A stretch of DNA of 7,844 nucleotides from an uncultured Alphaproteobacteria bacterium (GCA_903928755.1 CAIYSH010000141.1:1-7844), one strand, 5' to 3'. Counted from the stretch's first letter, positions 1 through 6,596 are shown. Numbers and translations are program-made. The notes: a model not told the origin generated them from the sequence alone.

Positions 1-582
1 ATCGCCATCGAGGAGCTGACCCCTGAACTGCGCAGTGCCCTTTTGCTGCAGGGGAGCTATCACCTGACCCGTGGACGTCTCAGCAGCGCCCTCTTTACGA
101 AAGCCATTCCGGGCCGGGACCCCATCGCCGTAACCCGGCCAGGTCGGGCATGGCCTGATCTGGCCAGCGCCACCCTGCCCTCTGGGTCGGGCAACTATAC
201 CATGATCAGCGTCCACCTGACCTGGCCGACCTATCGGGGTCAGGCACGCCACAGGGACAGGCTGCTGGATGCCCTGAACGGAATCGACCGGTCGAGGATC
301 ATTCTGGTGGGTGATTTCAATCTGACACCCTGGTCCTTCGCCCTCCAGGACTTTGACAAGCGCAGCGGCCTGACCCGGCGGGATCGGGCAATCTTCAGCT
401 GGCCGGCCCAGCCCTTCTGGGGTGGTAAGCTCCGCGCACCTGCCCCCTTCCTGCCCATTGATCACGTCTATGCCGGATCAGCCTGGCGGACCGTCAGCAT
501 AACCCGAGGCCCGAAGCGGGGTTCGGATCACTATCCCCTTGTCATGGTGCTGGCACCCGCAAGTCAGATCCCGGCCAGCTAG
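1..582 (+). CDS. Endonuclease/exonuclease/phosphatase (EEP) family protein, C-terminal part
   Basis: The reading frame is open from base 1, so the gene begins outside the window and only the last 193 residues are present. A TTG at 43 is an internal Leu codon, not a start. Visible EEP-fold motifs, in order, are SVHLTWP, GDFNLTPWS (metal and catalytic Asp/Asn), PIDHVYAG (catalytic Asp) and GSDHYPLV near the C-terminus (the Asp-His pair typical of the family). This order is characteristic of metal-dependent phosphodiesterases of the DNase I/exonuclease III fold. The GDFNLTPWS and LPIDHV wording resembles the COG3021 (YafD-like) subgroup, which often has N-terminal membrane segments that would lie outside this window. 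The substrate (nucleic acid, phospholipid or other phosphoester) cannot be told. It is the only plus-strand gene and converges on the HD-domain gene. Its TAG stop (580-582) overlaps that gene's stop. The family call is firm; the function is open. Confidence 0.9.
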   Translation: MAIEELTPELRSALLLQGSYHLTRGRLSSALFTKAIPGRDPIAVTRPGRAWPDLASATLPSGSGNYTMISVHLTWPTYRGQARHRDRLLDALNGIDRSRIILVGDFNLTPWSFALQDFDKRSGLTRRDRAIFSWPAQPFWGGKLRAPAPFLPIDHVYAGSAWRTVSITRGPKRGSDHYPLVMVLAPASQIPAS

Positions 583-1136
583 CTCAAGCCAGCGATTTCC
601 CGGCACAGATTCTCACGGGCCTGGACCTCGAAGCGCTGACGCAGGGCCGGGTCAGGATAGATGAACCTGGCCGCAAGGAACGACTTCAGAACCGCGGAAC
701 GGCCCAGCTGCCAGCCTTCTTCGGAGACATGAGCGTATTCTTCCCGCATCGCACGGGCATAGGCGTCGTAGGCATCTGGCCCGGCCCCGAGAATGGCCAG
801 GTCGATAGATACAAGAATCTCACCCAGCCGGTCTTCTTCCTCGACCTCGTGCTTCGCCGTCAGACGGATCAGGCGGGCGATCTCTTCACGGGCGTGAATC
901 GAAACATCGAAATCCCGCAGGTCCCGCCGTGCCATCTCGGCGCTGAGGGCCTCATTATCCTTGGCCACGGGGTCATGGACAGCGTCATGCCACCAGATGG
1001 CGAAGGTCAGGACCTGACGCTCGCTGTCCATGAGATCGGGGACCTCATCGAGAAGCGCCAGGCACTGCTCTATATGTCGGCGTGTATGATAACGCCGATG
1101 AGGCTCGGCATAGGCGGCCTCAAGAGATGGGGTCAC
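579..1136 (-). CDS. Small HD-domain metal-dependent phosphohydrolase-like protein (COG4339 type)
   Basis: This 185-residue soluble protein has an HD-superfamily signature: PHRRYHTRRHI at residues 12-22, WWHDAVHDP at 48-56 containing the HD dyad His50-Asp51, DNEALSA at 60-66, TAKH at 93-96 and IDLAILG at 111-117, whose Asp112 is the likely last metal ligand. This layout matches the COG4339 family of predicted metal-dependent phosphohydrolases, for which no firm substrate is known. Some databases label relatives with a misleading NMDA-receptor name. The start is GTG (1136-1134), in a GTGA overlap with the stop of the upstream cyclophilin. The only Shine-Dalgarno-like bases (GAAGG) are too far upstream to be optimal, so translation probably depends on coupling. 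The N-terminus seems a little shorter than in relatives as I remember them, but the conserved YH motif is intact. It ends in TAG within the palindrome CTAG shared with the opposite gene. There are no membrane segments. Confidence 0.85.
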   Translation of the reverse strand: MTPSLEAAYAEPHRRYHTRRHIEQCLALLDEVPDLMDSERQVLTFAIWWHDAVHDPVAKDNEALSAEMARRDLRDFDVSIHAREEIARLIRLTAKHEVEEEDRLGEILVSIDLAILGAGPDAYDAYARAMREEYAHVSEEGWQLGRSAVLKSFLAARFIYPDPALRQRFEVQARENLCREIAGLS

Positions 1137-1594
1137 GCGTCTGCCGCAACCTTCATGGAAACGATCTTGCCCGGGGCGCGCGGCGGTTCTCCCTTGGGAA
1201 GACCATCCACAAGATCCATGCCCTCAACCACTTCCCCCCAGACCGTATACTGGCCATCCAGGAAGGTGGCATCATCGAAGCAGATGAAAAACTGGCTGTT
1301 TGCCGAATTCGGATTGGCAGTCCGCGCCATGGAACAGACACCCCGGATGTGAGGCTCGCGGGAAAATTCAGCCGGCAGGTTCGGTTTCGAAGAGCCCGAA
1401 GTTCCGGTCCCGGTCGGGTCTCCACCCTGGGCCATGAAGCCCGGGATCACCCGGTGAAAGACGACGCCGTCATAAAAACCCTCGCGGGCCAGTTCCTTGA
1501 TCCGGTTGACGTGCTGGGGAGCCAGGTCCGGCCTGAGCTTGATGGTGACGGTTCCGGCTTCGAGCGCCATGTGCAGAGTATTTTCGGGATCCAT
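1133..1594 (-). CDS. Cytosolic cyclophilin-type peptidyl-prolyl cis-trans isomerase
   Basis: This 153-residue protein has no signal peptide and consists of a single cyclophilin domain, catalysing cis-trans isomerisation of prolyl peptide bonds in the cytoplasm. Motifs visible are GFYDGVVFHRVIPGFMAQGG at residues 39-58, containing catalytic Arg48 (Arg55 of human CypA) with Phe53, Met54 and Gln56. These are followed by GDPTGTGTSGS, then RGVCSMART and NPNSANSQFFI at 84-104. FLDGQYTVWG at 111-120 has Phe in place of the CypA Trp121, which is usual in bacteria. Start choice: GTG at 1597 and ATG at 1594 are adjacent and in frame. A GGAGG at 1606-1602 lies 7 nt from the ATG but only 4 nt from the GTG, so ATG is preferred. 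It overlaps the stop of the upstream exported cyclophilin as TGATG and the next gene as GTGA. The name ppiB is often used for such genes, but I do not assign it. Confidence 0.93.
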   Translation of the reverse strand: MDPENTLHMALEAGTVTIKLRPDLAPQHVNRIKELAREGFYDGVVFHRVIPGFMAQGGDPTGTGTSGSSKPNLPAEFSREPHIRGVCSMARTANPNSANSQFFICFDDATFLDGQYTVWGEVVEGMDLVDGLPKGEPPRAPGKIVSMKVAADA

Positions 1595-2460
1595 CACTTT
1601 ACCTCCGATGGGATTTGTATGGCGCAGGCCGTGAAATCGGCCCCCATGATATTGCGAACGCGGGCCACTTCCGCCGTGAACCAGGCACTGTGCGGATCAA
1701 TCACCTTGACCTTGGGACGACCGGCCGCAGGCATGTCCGCCAGCATCTGCACCTTCACCATCCGGTCCCGGGGTTCTTCTACGGGCTCGCCTGTCTTGAT
1801 TGCGCGAATGGCGTCAAGGCCAGAGATCATGCGTCCGAAGGCCGTGTAGCGTTTTTCAAGTGAGGGATAGGCCTGACGCATGAGGAAGAACTGGCTGTTG
1901 GCGCTGTCGGGGTCGCCGCCTCGGGCCATGCCCGCGACCCCGGGACAATAGAGCGCCCAGCCTGAGACCTTGCCGTCGGCCGTCATGGCCATCAGCATGC
2001 TGCTCTGGGTCATGACGGGCAGAGCCCCGATGAATCCGATATCAGCGACCGTCTGGTCGGCCACCTGAACGAAGGGCGTCTGTGCCCCCCTTCGGAAGGT
2101 GAACTCGGCGGCGAGATCGGGCTGTTCAGACCCACCTGTGCCATCCTCCTTGGGGTCGCCGGTCTGGGCCATGAAAAGGTCGATGACCCTGAAGAAACTG
2201 CGACCGTCATAAAAGCCTTTGCGGACAAGTCCCTTCACCCGCTCCACGTGACGGGGGGCAACTTCAGGGCTGAGCTCGACAACGATCCTGCCCCTGGTGG
2301 TGTCGATCACCATGGTGTTTTCCGGATCGGGTGCACGCCAGTCACCGGATGCGGGCTGGATAACGGAAGCTGGAACCGCAGGTGTCGGCTCTGGTGCCGC
2401 GCAGGCTGCACTGGAAAGGGTCATGGCCAACAGGGCCGTAAAGGCAACAGATCGGATCAT
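1594..2460 (-). CDS. Exported cyclophilin-type peptidyl-prolyl isomerase with insert and C-terminal extension
   Basis: From ATG at 2460 the protein has 288 residues. Residues 1-21 form a signal peptide: Arg at position 3, a hydrophobic stretch, then SSAACA. A signal peptidase I cut after ACA (about residue 21) is the simplest reading. Cys20 preceded by S-A-A is a poor lipobox, so a lipoprotein is less likely. An Ala/Pro-rich linker leads to the cyclophilin domain, which starts at DPENT (45-49). It holds GFYDGRSFFRVIDLFMAQTGDP (82-103, catalytic Arg91) and GMARGGDPDSANSQFF (177-192). Between these halves there is a segment of about 50 residues (120-172) that the cytosolic paralogue lacks, and about 45 residues follow the usual domain end. 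An in-frame TTG at 2496 would add 12 residues before the signal peptide and is rejected. The Shine-Dalgarno is weak. The likely role is prolyl isomerisation or chaperoning in the periplasm. It lies 50 bp downstream of coaD and overlaps the next cyclophilin by one base. Confidence 0.9.
   Translation of the reverse strand: MIRSVAFTALLAMTLSSAACAAPEPTPAVPASVIQPASGDWRAPDPENTMVIDTTRGRIVVELSPEVAPRHVERVKGLVRKGFYDGRSFFRVIDLFMAQTGDPKEDGTGGSEQPDLAAEFTFRRGAQTPFVQVADQTVADIGFIGALPVMTQSSMLMAMTADGKVSGWALYCPGVAGMARGGDPDSANSQFFLMRQAYPSLEKRYTAFGRMISGLDAIRAIKTGEPVEEPRDRMVKVQMLADMPAAGRPKVKVIDPHSAWFTAEVARVRNIMGADFTACAIQIPSEVK
1602..1606 (-). promoter_or_regulatory. Ribosome binding site that decides the cytosolic cyclophilin start
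   Basis: On the minus strand the sequence reads GGAGG, then taaagtg, then ATG. The 7-nt spacing favours the ATG at 1594-1592 over the directly preceding GTG at 1597-1595. The site lies inside the last codons of the upstream cyclophilin gene, so the gene has its own strong initiation signal as well as being coupled. Confidence 0.75.
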
Positions 2461-2491
2461 GGGGTCACTCGAATGGGAGACAGAGCGGGCA

Positions 2492-2508
2492 TCCAACCTG
2501 CGGTTGGA
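2492..2508 (-). repeat. Perfect 7-bp hairpin just after coaD
   Basis: The inverted repeat TCCAACC-TGC-GGTTGGA (7-bp stem, 3-nt loop) begins two bases after the coaD stop codon in the direction of transcription. No run of T follows on either strand, so it is not a textbook intrinsic terminator. It may stabilise an mRNA end or tune read-through into the exported cyclophilin gene. The repeat is seen directly; the role is inferred. Confidence 0.55.
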
Positions 2509-2510
2509 AT

Positions 2511-3023
2511 TCAGCCGTTTTGAGGCGAGGTCCGGCCGACCTTTGCCAGCAGGGCTTCTTTGACCCGGGGGCTTACAAACTTGCTCACATCACCGCCCAG
2601 GATGGCGATTTCCTTGACGAGCTTGGAAGCTATGGCCTGATGCCTGGGATCAGCCATCAGGAAGACGGTCTCGATTTCCCGATCCAGCTGCTGGTTCATG
2701 GCCGTCATCTGGAACTCGAATTCGAAATCCGCCACAGCGCGGAGCCCCCGCACGATGACATTGGCGCCAATCTGTCGGGCAAAGTGCATTGTCAGGCCTT
2801 CATAGGGCATGACCACCACTTCTGTTGTCCCGACCAGGGCCGCAGCCTCGGCCTCCACAATGGCCACCCGCTCAGCGAGGCTGAACATCGGCCCCTTGCC
2901 CGTATTGATCGCCACACCGAGGACCAGCTTGTCCACCAGCTTCACGGCCCGACCGATTATGTCGATATGACCATTATGGATGGGATCGAACGTCCCCGGA
3001 TAAAACCCAATACGGGTTGCCAT
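2511..3023 (-). CDS. coaD: Phosphopantetheine adenylyltransferase
   Basis: CoaD transfers AMP from ATP to 4'-phosphopantetheine to give dephospho-CoA, the penultimate step of coenzyme A synthesis in the cytoplasm. From ATG at 3023 the protein has 170 residues, close to the usual length of about 160-170. Family marks are GFYPGTFDPIHNGH at residues 6-19, with the nucleotidyltransferase HxGH motif at 16-19; KGPMFSLAERV at 43-53; PYEGL at 73-77; VRGLRAVADFEFEFQM at 91-106; and ASKLVKEIA at 132-140. A TTG at 3083 would extend it by 20 residues, but the protein begins MATRIGFYPGTFDP as CoaD proteins normally do, and the extension would run through the gyrA-coaD gap hairpin. A short AGG lies 4 nt before the ATG. 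It sits 87 bp downstream of gyrA and 50 bp upstream of a cyclophilin gene, so co-transcription is plausible but not shown. Confidence 0.97.
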   Translation of the reverse strand: MATRIGFYPGTFDPIHNGHIDIIGRAVKLVDKLVLGVAINTGKGPMFSLAERVAIVEAEAAALVGTTEVVVMPYEGLTMHFARQIGANVIVRGLRAVADFEFEFQMTAMNQQLDREIETVFLMADPRHQAIASKLVKEIAILGGDVSKFVSPRVKEALLAKVGRTSPQNG

Positions 3024-3078
3024 GTGACCTGATCCCCAACCGGCTCTTGAATGGCCTTTCGCTGCCCTGCGAAGGATT

Positions 3079-3096
3079 GGCAAGTCTAAACTTGCC
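3079..3096 (-). repeat. Perfect 7-bp hairpin in the gyrA-coaD gap
   Basis: The palindrome GGCAAGT-CTAA-ACTTGCC (7-bp stem, 4-nt loop) starts 14 bases after the gyrA stop codon and ends about 55 bases before coaD. There is no T-tract after it in either direction, so a canonical terminator is not supported. It could be an mRNA stabilising or processing element, or a protein-binding palindrome controlling coaD. Confidence 0.6.
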
Positions 3097-3110
3097 GATG
3101 ATGCAGATGA

Positions 3111-5879
3111 TTATGCGTCCTGCCCCTCGGAATCACCCGTATCGTCGTCCCCGCCCTGGTCTGCCAGTCGCTCGACGGAGACCACGTGCTCATCGGTCGC
3201 CGTGCGGAAAATGGTGACCCCCTGGCTGTTACGACCAACAACCCGGACCTGGGACACCGGCGTACGGATCAGTTGTCCCTGATCGGTAACCAGCAGGATT
3301 TCGTCATGCTCCTCCACCGGGAAGGACGCCGCAAGACGCCCGCCTTTTTTGGAAAGGTCCTGAGCCAGTAGCCCCTGCCCGCCCCGACCGGTGCGGCGGA
3401 ACTCATAGGCAGATGTCCGCTTGCCGAAGCCTTCCGTGGAAACGGTCAGGATCTGCTCTTCGGCAGCGCCCAGATCGGCAATCCGTTCCAGGCTGAGGGA
3501 AACGATGTCTTCCCCATCGGTTTCATCCTCATCTGCCGGCGCGACGACATCTTCCCCATCACCGGCTTCTGCGCCAAGGGCTGCCCGACGCATGGCATTG
3601 GCATGCTTCACATAGGCGGCACGCTCGGCGGCCGTGGCGTCAACCGAGCGCAATACGGCCATGGAAATGACCCTGTCGGTTTCCGCGAGACGGATGCCGC
3701 GCACGCCGGTGGACTCCCGACCGGCAAAGACCCGGACCTCTTCCGTCGCAAAGCGGATGCAGCGACCGAGCGCCGTGGTGAGAAGGATGTCATTCTGGGC
3801 AGCGTTGCAAAGGCCTACGCCGATGATGGAGTCGCCCTCGTCCAGCTTCATGGCGATCTTGCCATTGCGGTTGATCTGCACGAAGTCCGAAAGCTTGTTC
3901 CGGCGGACCCCGCCAGATTGGGTGGCGAACATCACGTCAAACCGATCCCAGGTCGCCTCATCCTCTGGCAGGGGCAGAATGGAGGTTATGGATTCACCGG
4001 GCTCGATCGGGAACAGGTTGATGAAGGCCTTGCCACGGGAGGTCGGGGTGCCGACCGGCAAACGCCAGACCTTGAGCTTGTAGACCTTGCCGCCCGAAGA
4101 GAAGAACAGCATGGGCGTGTGGGTCGAAGCGGAGAAGACCCGGGTGACAGCATCCTCGTCTTTTGTCGACATGCCCGAACGGCCTTTTCCGCCCCGGTGC
4201 TGGGTCCGGTAGGTAACGAGCGGGGTCCGCTTCACATAACCGCCATGGGTCACGGTAATGACCATGTCCTCCCGGGCGATCAGATCCTCGTCTTCCACAT
4301 CGGCATCGCCATCGACGATTTCGGTGCGGCGTGGAACAGCATAGGCATCACGGACTTCGACCAGTTCGGACCGGACAATCGCCATGATGTTCTCACGGGA
4401 GGACAGGGTGGTCAGGTGTCCCTGGATCAGGTCTGCCAGGCTACGGGCCTCAGCAAAGATTTCATCGCGCCCCAGACCTGTCAGCCGCGACAGGGTCAGG
4501 GCAAGAATGGCGCGGGACTGCTCGTCGGTCAGGCGGATATTGCCCCCCGCCACCACAAAGCTGCGGGGGTCGGCGATAAGCTCCACAAGCGGCAGCATGT
4601 CGCCTGCGGGCCAGTCGCGCGCGACCAGGCGCTCACGTGCCTCGGCAGGGTCCTTGGAAGAGCGGATGATGTGGATGAACTCGTCAATATTGGCCACGGC
4701 AATCGCAAGACCGACCAGGACATGGCCACGATCCCGCGCCTTGCTGAGCTCGAACTTGATCCGACGGACCACAACCTCTTCGCGGAACCCCACGAAGGCG
4801 GTGATCATGTCCAGCAGCCCCATCTGACGCGGACGTCCCCGATCAAGGGCCAGCATGTTCACACCAAACGAACTCTGAAGGGGCGTAAACCGATACAGCT
4901 GGTTCAGCACCACATCGGCCGACGCATCGCGCTTCAGTTCGACCACCACCCGCATACCGTCACGGTCGCTCTCGTCGCGAAGGTCCGATACGCCCTCAAT
5001 GCGCTTTTCGCGGACCAGTTCAGCGATCCGTTCAACCAGCGAGGCCTTGTTCACCTGAAAGGGTATCGCCGTGATGATGATGGCTTCGCGATCCTTGCGG
5101 ATATCCTCGATCGCGGCCTTTCCCCGGATGATGACCGGCCCACGGCCCGTCATCAACGCATTCCGCGCGCCAGTCCGGCCAATGATTTCGCCACCTGTCG
5201 GAAAATCAGGTCCGGGAACGATATCCAGCAAGCGGTCGAGACCGACCTCGGGATCGTCGACATAGGCCAGGCAGGCATCAACAATTTCGCCCAGGTTATG
5301 CGGTGGGATATTTGTGGCCATGCCGACGGCAATCCCGCCAGCACCGTTCACGAGAAGGTTGGGTATCCGCGACGGCAGGACGACGGGCTCGGACTCCGAG
5401 CCGTCATAGTTTTCCTTGAAATCGACTGTATCCTTGTCCAGGTCCGCCAGGATCGACATGGCAGCCTTGGTCAGACGACACTCGGTGTATCGCATGGCCG
5501 CCGGGGGGTCATTGTCCACGGATCCGAAATTGCCCTGACCGTCGATCAGCAGCAGCCCCATCGAAAACGGCTGGGCCATGCGGACCAGGGTATCATAGAT
5601 CGCGACGTCGCCGTGCGGGTGATACTTACCCATGACATCACCGACGACCCGGGCTGACTTCACATAGGAACGATCAGGGGTGTGCCCCTGCTCATTCATC
5701 GAGAACAGGATCCGGCGGTGAACCGGCTTTAGGCCATCGCGCACGTCGGGCAGGGCCCGGCTGACAATGACGCTCATGGCGTAGTCGAGGTAGGAGCGCC
5801 TCAGCTCATCCTCAATCGCGATCGGGGCTATGCCCCCGAGCCGACCGTCCGGAGACGGGGTATTTTGATCATCACTCAA
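3111..5879 (-). CDS. gyrA: DNA gyrase subunit A
   Basis: GyrA is the breakage-reunion subunit of gyrase (A2B2), which introduces negative supercoils using ATP. The protein has 922 residues, longer than the 875 of E. coli. The catalytic domain opens with SYLDYAMSVIVSRALPDVRD. The active-site Tyr is Tyr131 in AAMRYTECR (E. coli Tyr122). The quinolone-determining stretch is HPHGDVAIYDT (87-97), with Val92 at E. coli Ser83 and Asp96 at Asp87. The GyrA box QHRGGKG (560-566) begins the DNA-wrapping C-terminal beta-pinwheel and is specific to gyrase rather than topoisomerase IV. A second similar motif, GRGGQG, is at 831-836. A charged segment at about 745-805 interrupts the C-terminal domain, and the tail (909-922) is acidic. 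The start is TTG at 5879: an in-frame TAA lies 18 nt upstream, no ATG or GTG start lies between, and the next Met (35) is inside conserved sequence. The Shine-Dalgarno is poor. It lies downstream of ssb and upstream of coaD. Confidence 0.98.
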   Translation of the reverse strand: MSDDQNTPSPDGRLGGIAPIAIEDELRRSYLDYAMSVIVSRALPDVRDGLKPVHRRILFSMNEQGHTPDRSYVKSARVVGDVMGKYHPHGDVAIYDTLVRMAQPFSMGLLLIDGQGNFGSVDNDPPAAMRYTECRLTKAAMSILADLDKDTVDFKENYDGSESEPVVLPSRIPNLLVNGAGGIAVGMATNIPPHNLGEIVDACLAYVDDPEVGLDRLLDIVPGPDFPTGGEIIGRTGARNALMTGRGPVIIRGKAAIEDIRKDREAIIITAIPFQVNKASLVERIAELVREKRIEGVSDLRDESDRDGMRVVVELKRDASADVVLNQLYRFTPLQSSFGVNMLALDRGRPRQMGLLDMITAFVGFREEVVVRRIKFELSKARDRGHVLVGLAIAVANIDEFIHIIRSSKDPAEARERLVARDWPAGDMLPLVELIADPRSFVVAGGNIRLTDEQSRAILALTLSRLTGLGRDEIFAEARSLADLIQGHLTTLSSRENIMAIVRSELVEVRDAYAVPRRTEIVDGDADVEDEDLIAREDMVITVTHGGYVKRTPLVTYRTQHRGGKGRSGMSTKDEDAVTRVFSASTHTPMLFFSSGGKVYKLKVWRLPVGTPTSRGKAFINLFPIEPGESITSILPLPEDEATWDRFDVMFATQSGGVRRNKLSDFVQINRNGKIAMKLDEGDSIIGVGLCNAAQNDILLTTALGRCIRFATEEVRVFAGRESTGVRGIRLAETDRVISMAVLRSVDATAAERAAYVKHANAMRRAALGAEAGDGEDVVAPADEDETDGEDIVSLSLERIADLGAAEEQILTVSTEGFGKRTSAYEFRRTGRGGQGLLAQDLSKKGGRLAASFPVEEHDEILLVTDQGQLIRTPVSQVRVVGRNSQGVTIFRTATDEHVVSVERLADQGGDDDTGDSEGQDA

Positions 5880-5924
5880 GGGAAAGGTAAGCCCTTAGAA
5901 TCGGACAGGAATTCGTCGCCCCTT

Positions 5925-5952
5925 GATAGCATTCACCAGCCTGGAAAACCAA
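5925..5952 (-). promoter_or_regulatory. Candidate gyrA promoter
   Basis: In the 190-bp gap between ssb and gyrA the minus strand shows TTGGTT (5952-5947), a 16-bp spacer and GCTATC (5930-5925). This partly matches the Caulobacter housekeeping pattern (TTGAC-like, then GCTA-like). Transcription would start near 5918, leaving a leader of about 40 nt before the TTG start. GANTC sites lie on both sides (5956-5960 and 5898-5902). The rest of the gap (5953-6069) contains no gene that I can support. The match is partial and could be chance. Confidence 0.35.
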
Positions 5953-6069
5953 CAGGACTCCGGGCCGTCCTCAAATCATCCAAAGATCTGAAAACGCCGC
6001 CCGACATTCGCCAGACCAAACGGGCAAAAGACCATAACTAGTCAGCAAAAACAGTGAGCTATGCTCGAC

Positions 6070-6561
6070 CTAGAACGGAATTTCGTCATCCAGATCGGCC
6101 GAGAAATCCTCACGCGGACCAGACCCCTGGCTTGCACGCCCCCCTCCGAATCCGCCACCGCCGCCGGCATAGTCGTCCGTCGTACGCCCACTACCTGCGT
6201 CATCGCCGCCACGGCCACCCAGCATGGTCAGTTCCCCGCGGAACTTCTGCAGGACGATTTCCGTCGAGAACTTCTCGACGCCTGACTGATCCGTCCACTT
6301 GCGGGTCTGGATCGCGCCTTCGATATAAACCGTTGATCCCTTGCGGAGATAGCTTTCCGCAACCTTCACCAGGTTCTCATTGAAGATGACGACCCGGTGC
6401 CATTCGGTCTTTTCCTTCCGCTCGCCCGACGTGCGGTCCCGCCAGGATTCCGATGTGGCAATGCGGAGATTGGCCACGCGATCGCCTGATCCCAGGCTCC
6501 GGATTTCAGGATCGGCACCGAGGTTGCCCACCAGAATGACCTTGTTGACGCTTCCCGCCAT
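6070..6561 (-). CDS. ssb: Single-stranded DNA-binding protein
   Basis: SSB coats single-stranded DNA during replication, recombination and repair, and recruits partner proteins through its C-terminal tip. The protein has 163 residues. The OB-fold occupies about 1-112 and starts MAGSVNKVILVGNLGADPE. DNA-stacking aromatics are at Trp40, Trp54, Phe60 and Trp89, matching E. coli positions 40, 54, 60 and 88, and YLRKGSTVYIEG lies at 71-82. A Gly-rich disordered linker (about 115-148, including five glycines in a row) leads to the acidic tip DLDDEIPF, the conserved partner-binding peptide. The start is ATG at 6561, with AGGA at 6572-6569 and 7-nt spacing. The stop is TAG at 6072-6070. A LexA-type box lies 76 bp upstream, so SOS induction is likely. 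It is 190 bp upstream of gyrA on the same strand, with no convincing terminator between them. It lies 114 bp downstream of a lipoprotein gene. Confidence 0.97.
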   Translation of the reverse strand: MAGSVNKVILVGNLGADPEIRSLGSGDRVANLRIATSESWRDRTSGERKEKTEWHRVVIFNENLVKVAESYLRKGSTVYIEGAIQTRKWTDQSGVEKFSTEIVLQKFRGELTMLGGRGGDDAGSGRTTDDYAGGGGGFGGGRASQGSGPREDFSADLDDEIPF

Positions 6562-6596
6562 GAGACTTTCCTGTCGTTTCCGTAGTTTTCAAACAA

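Noticed and set aside
1082..1849. A 255-codon plus-strand open frame crossing both cyclophilin genes
   Set aside because: It runs antisense to two well-supported, overlapping genes and has no recognisable motif.
2461..2496. TTG-initiated N-terminal extension of the exported cyclophilin
   Set aside because: It would place 12 polar residues before a normal signal peptide, while ATG at 2460 starts directly at it.
3024..3083. TTG-initiated 20-residue extension of CoaD
   Set aside because: CoaD proteins begin just before the GxFDPxHxGH motif, as the ATG at 3023 gives. The extension crosses the intercistronic hairpin.
3603..5657. A 684-codon open frame on the plus strand, antisense to gyrA
   Set aside because: Its codons are exactly in register with the gyrA codons, so it stays open simply because this gene avoids TTA, CTA and TCA codons. 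The translation shows no recognisable domain.
5954..5971. AGGAC/GTCCT hairpin upstream of gyrA as a terminator for ssb
   Set aside because: The stem is only 5 bp with an 8-nt loop, and no clean T-tract follows directly.
6048..6066. GAGC-ATA-GCTC hairpin followed by five T just after ssb, as an intrinsic terminator
   Set aside because: The stem is only 4 bp and four bases separate it from the T run, too weak to call a terminator.
6054..6383. Plus-strand open frames of 74-109 codons at the 3' end of ssb
   Set aside because: They are antisense to the well-supported ssb, and their Pro/Arg/Ser/Thr-rich translations are typical of shadow frames.
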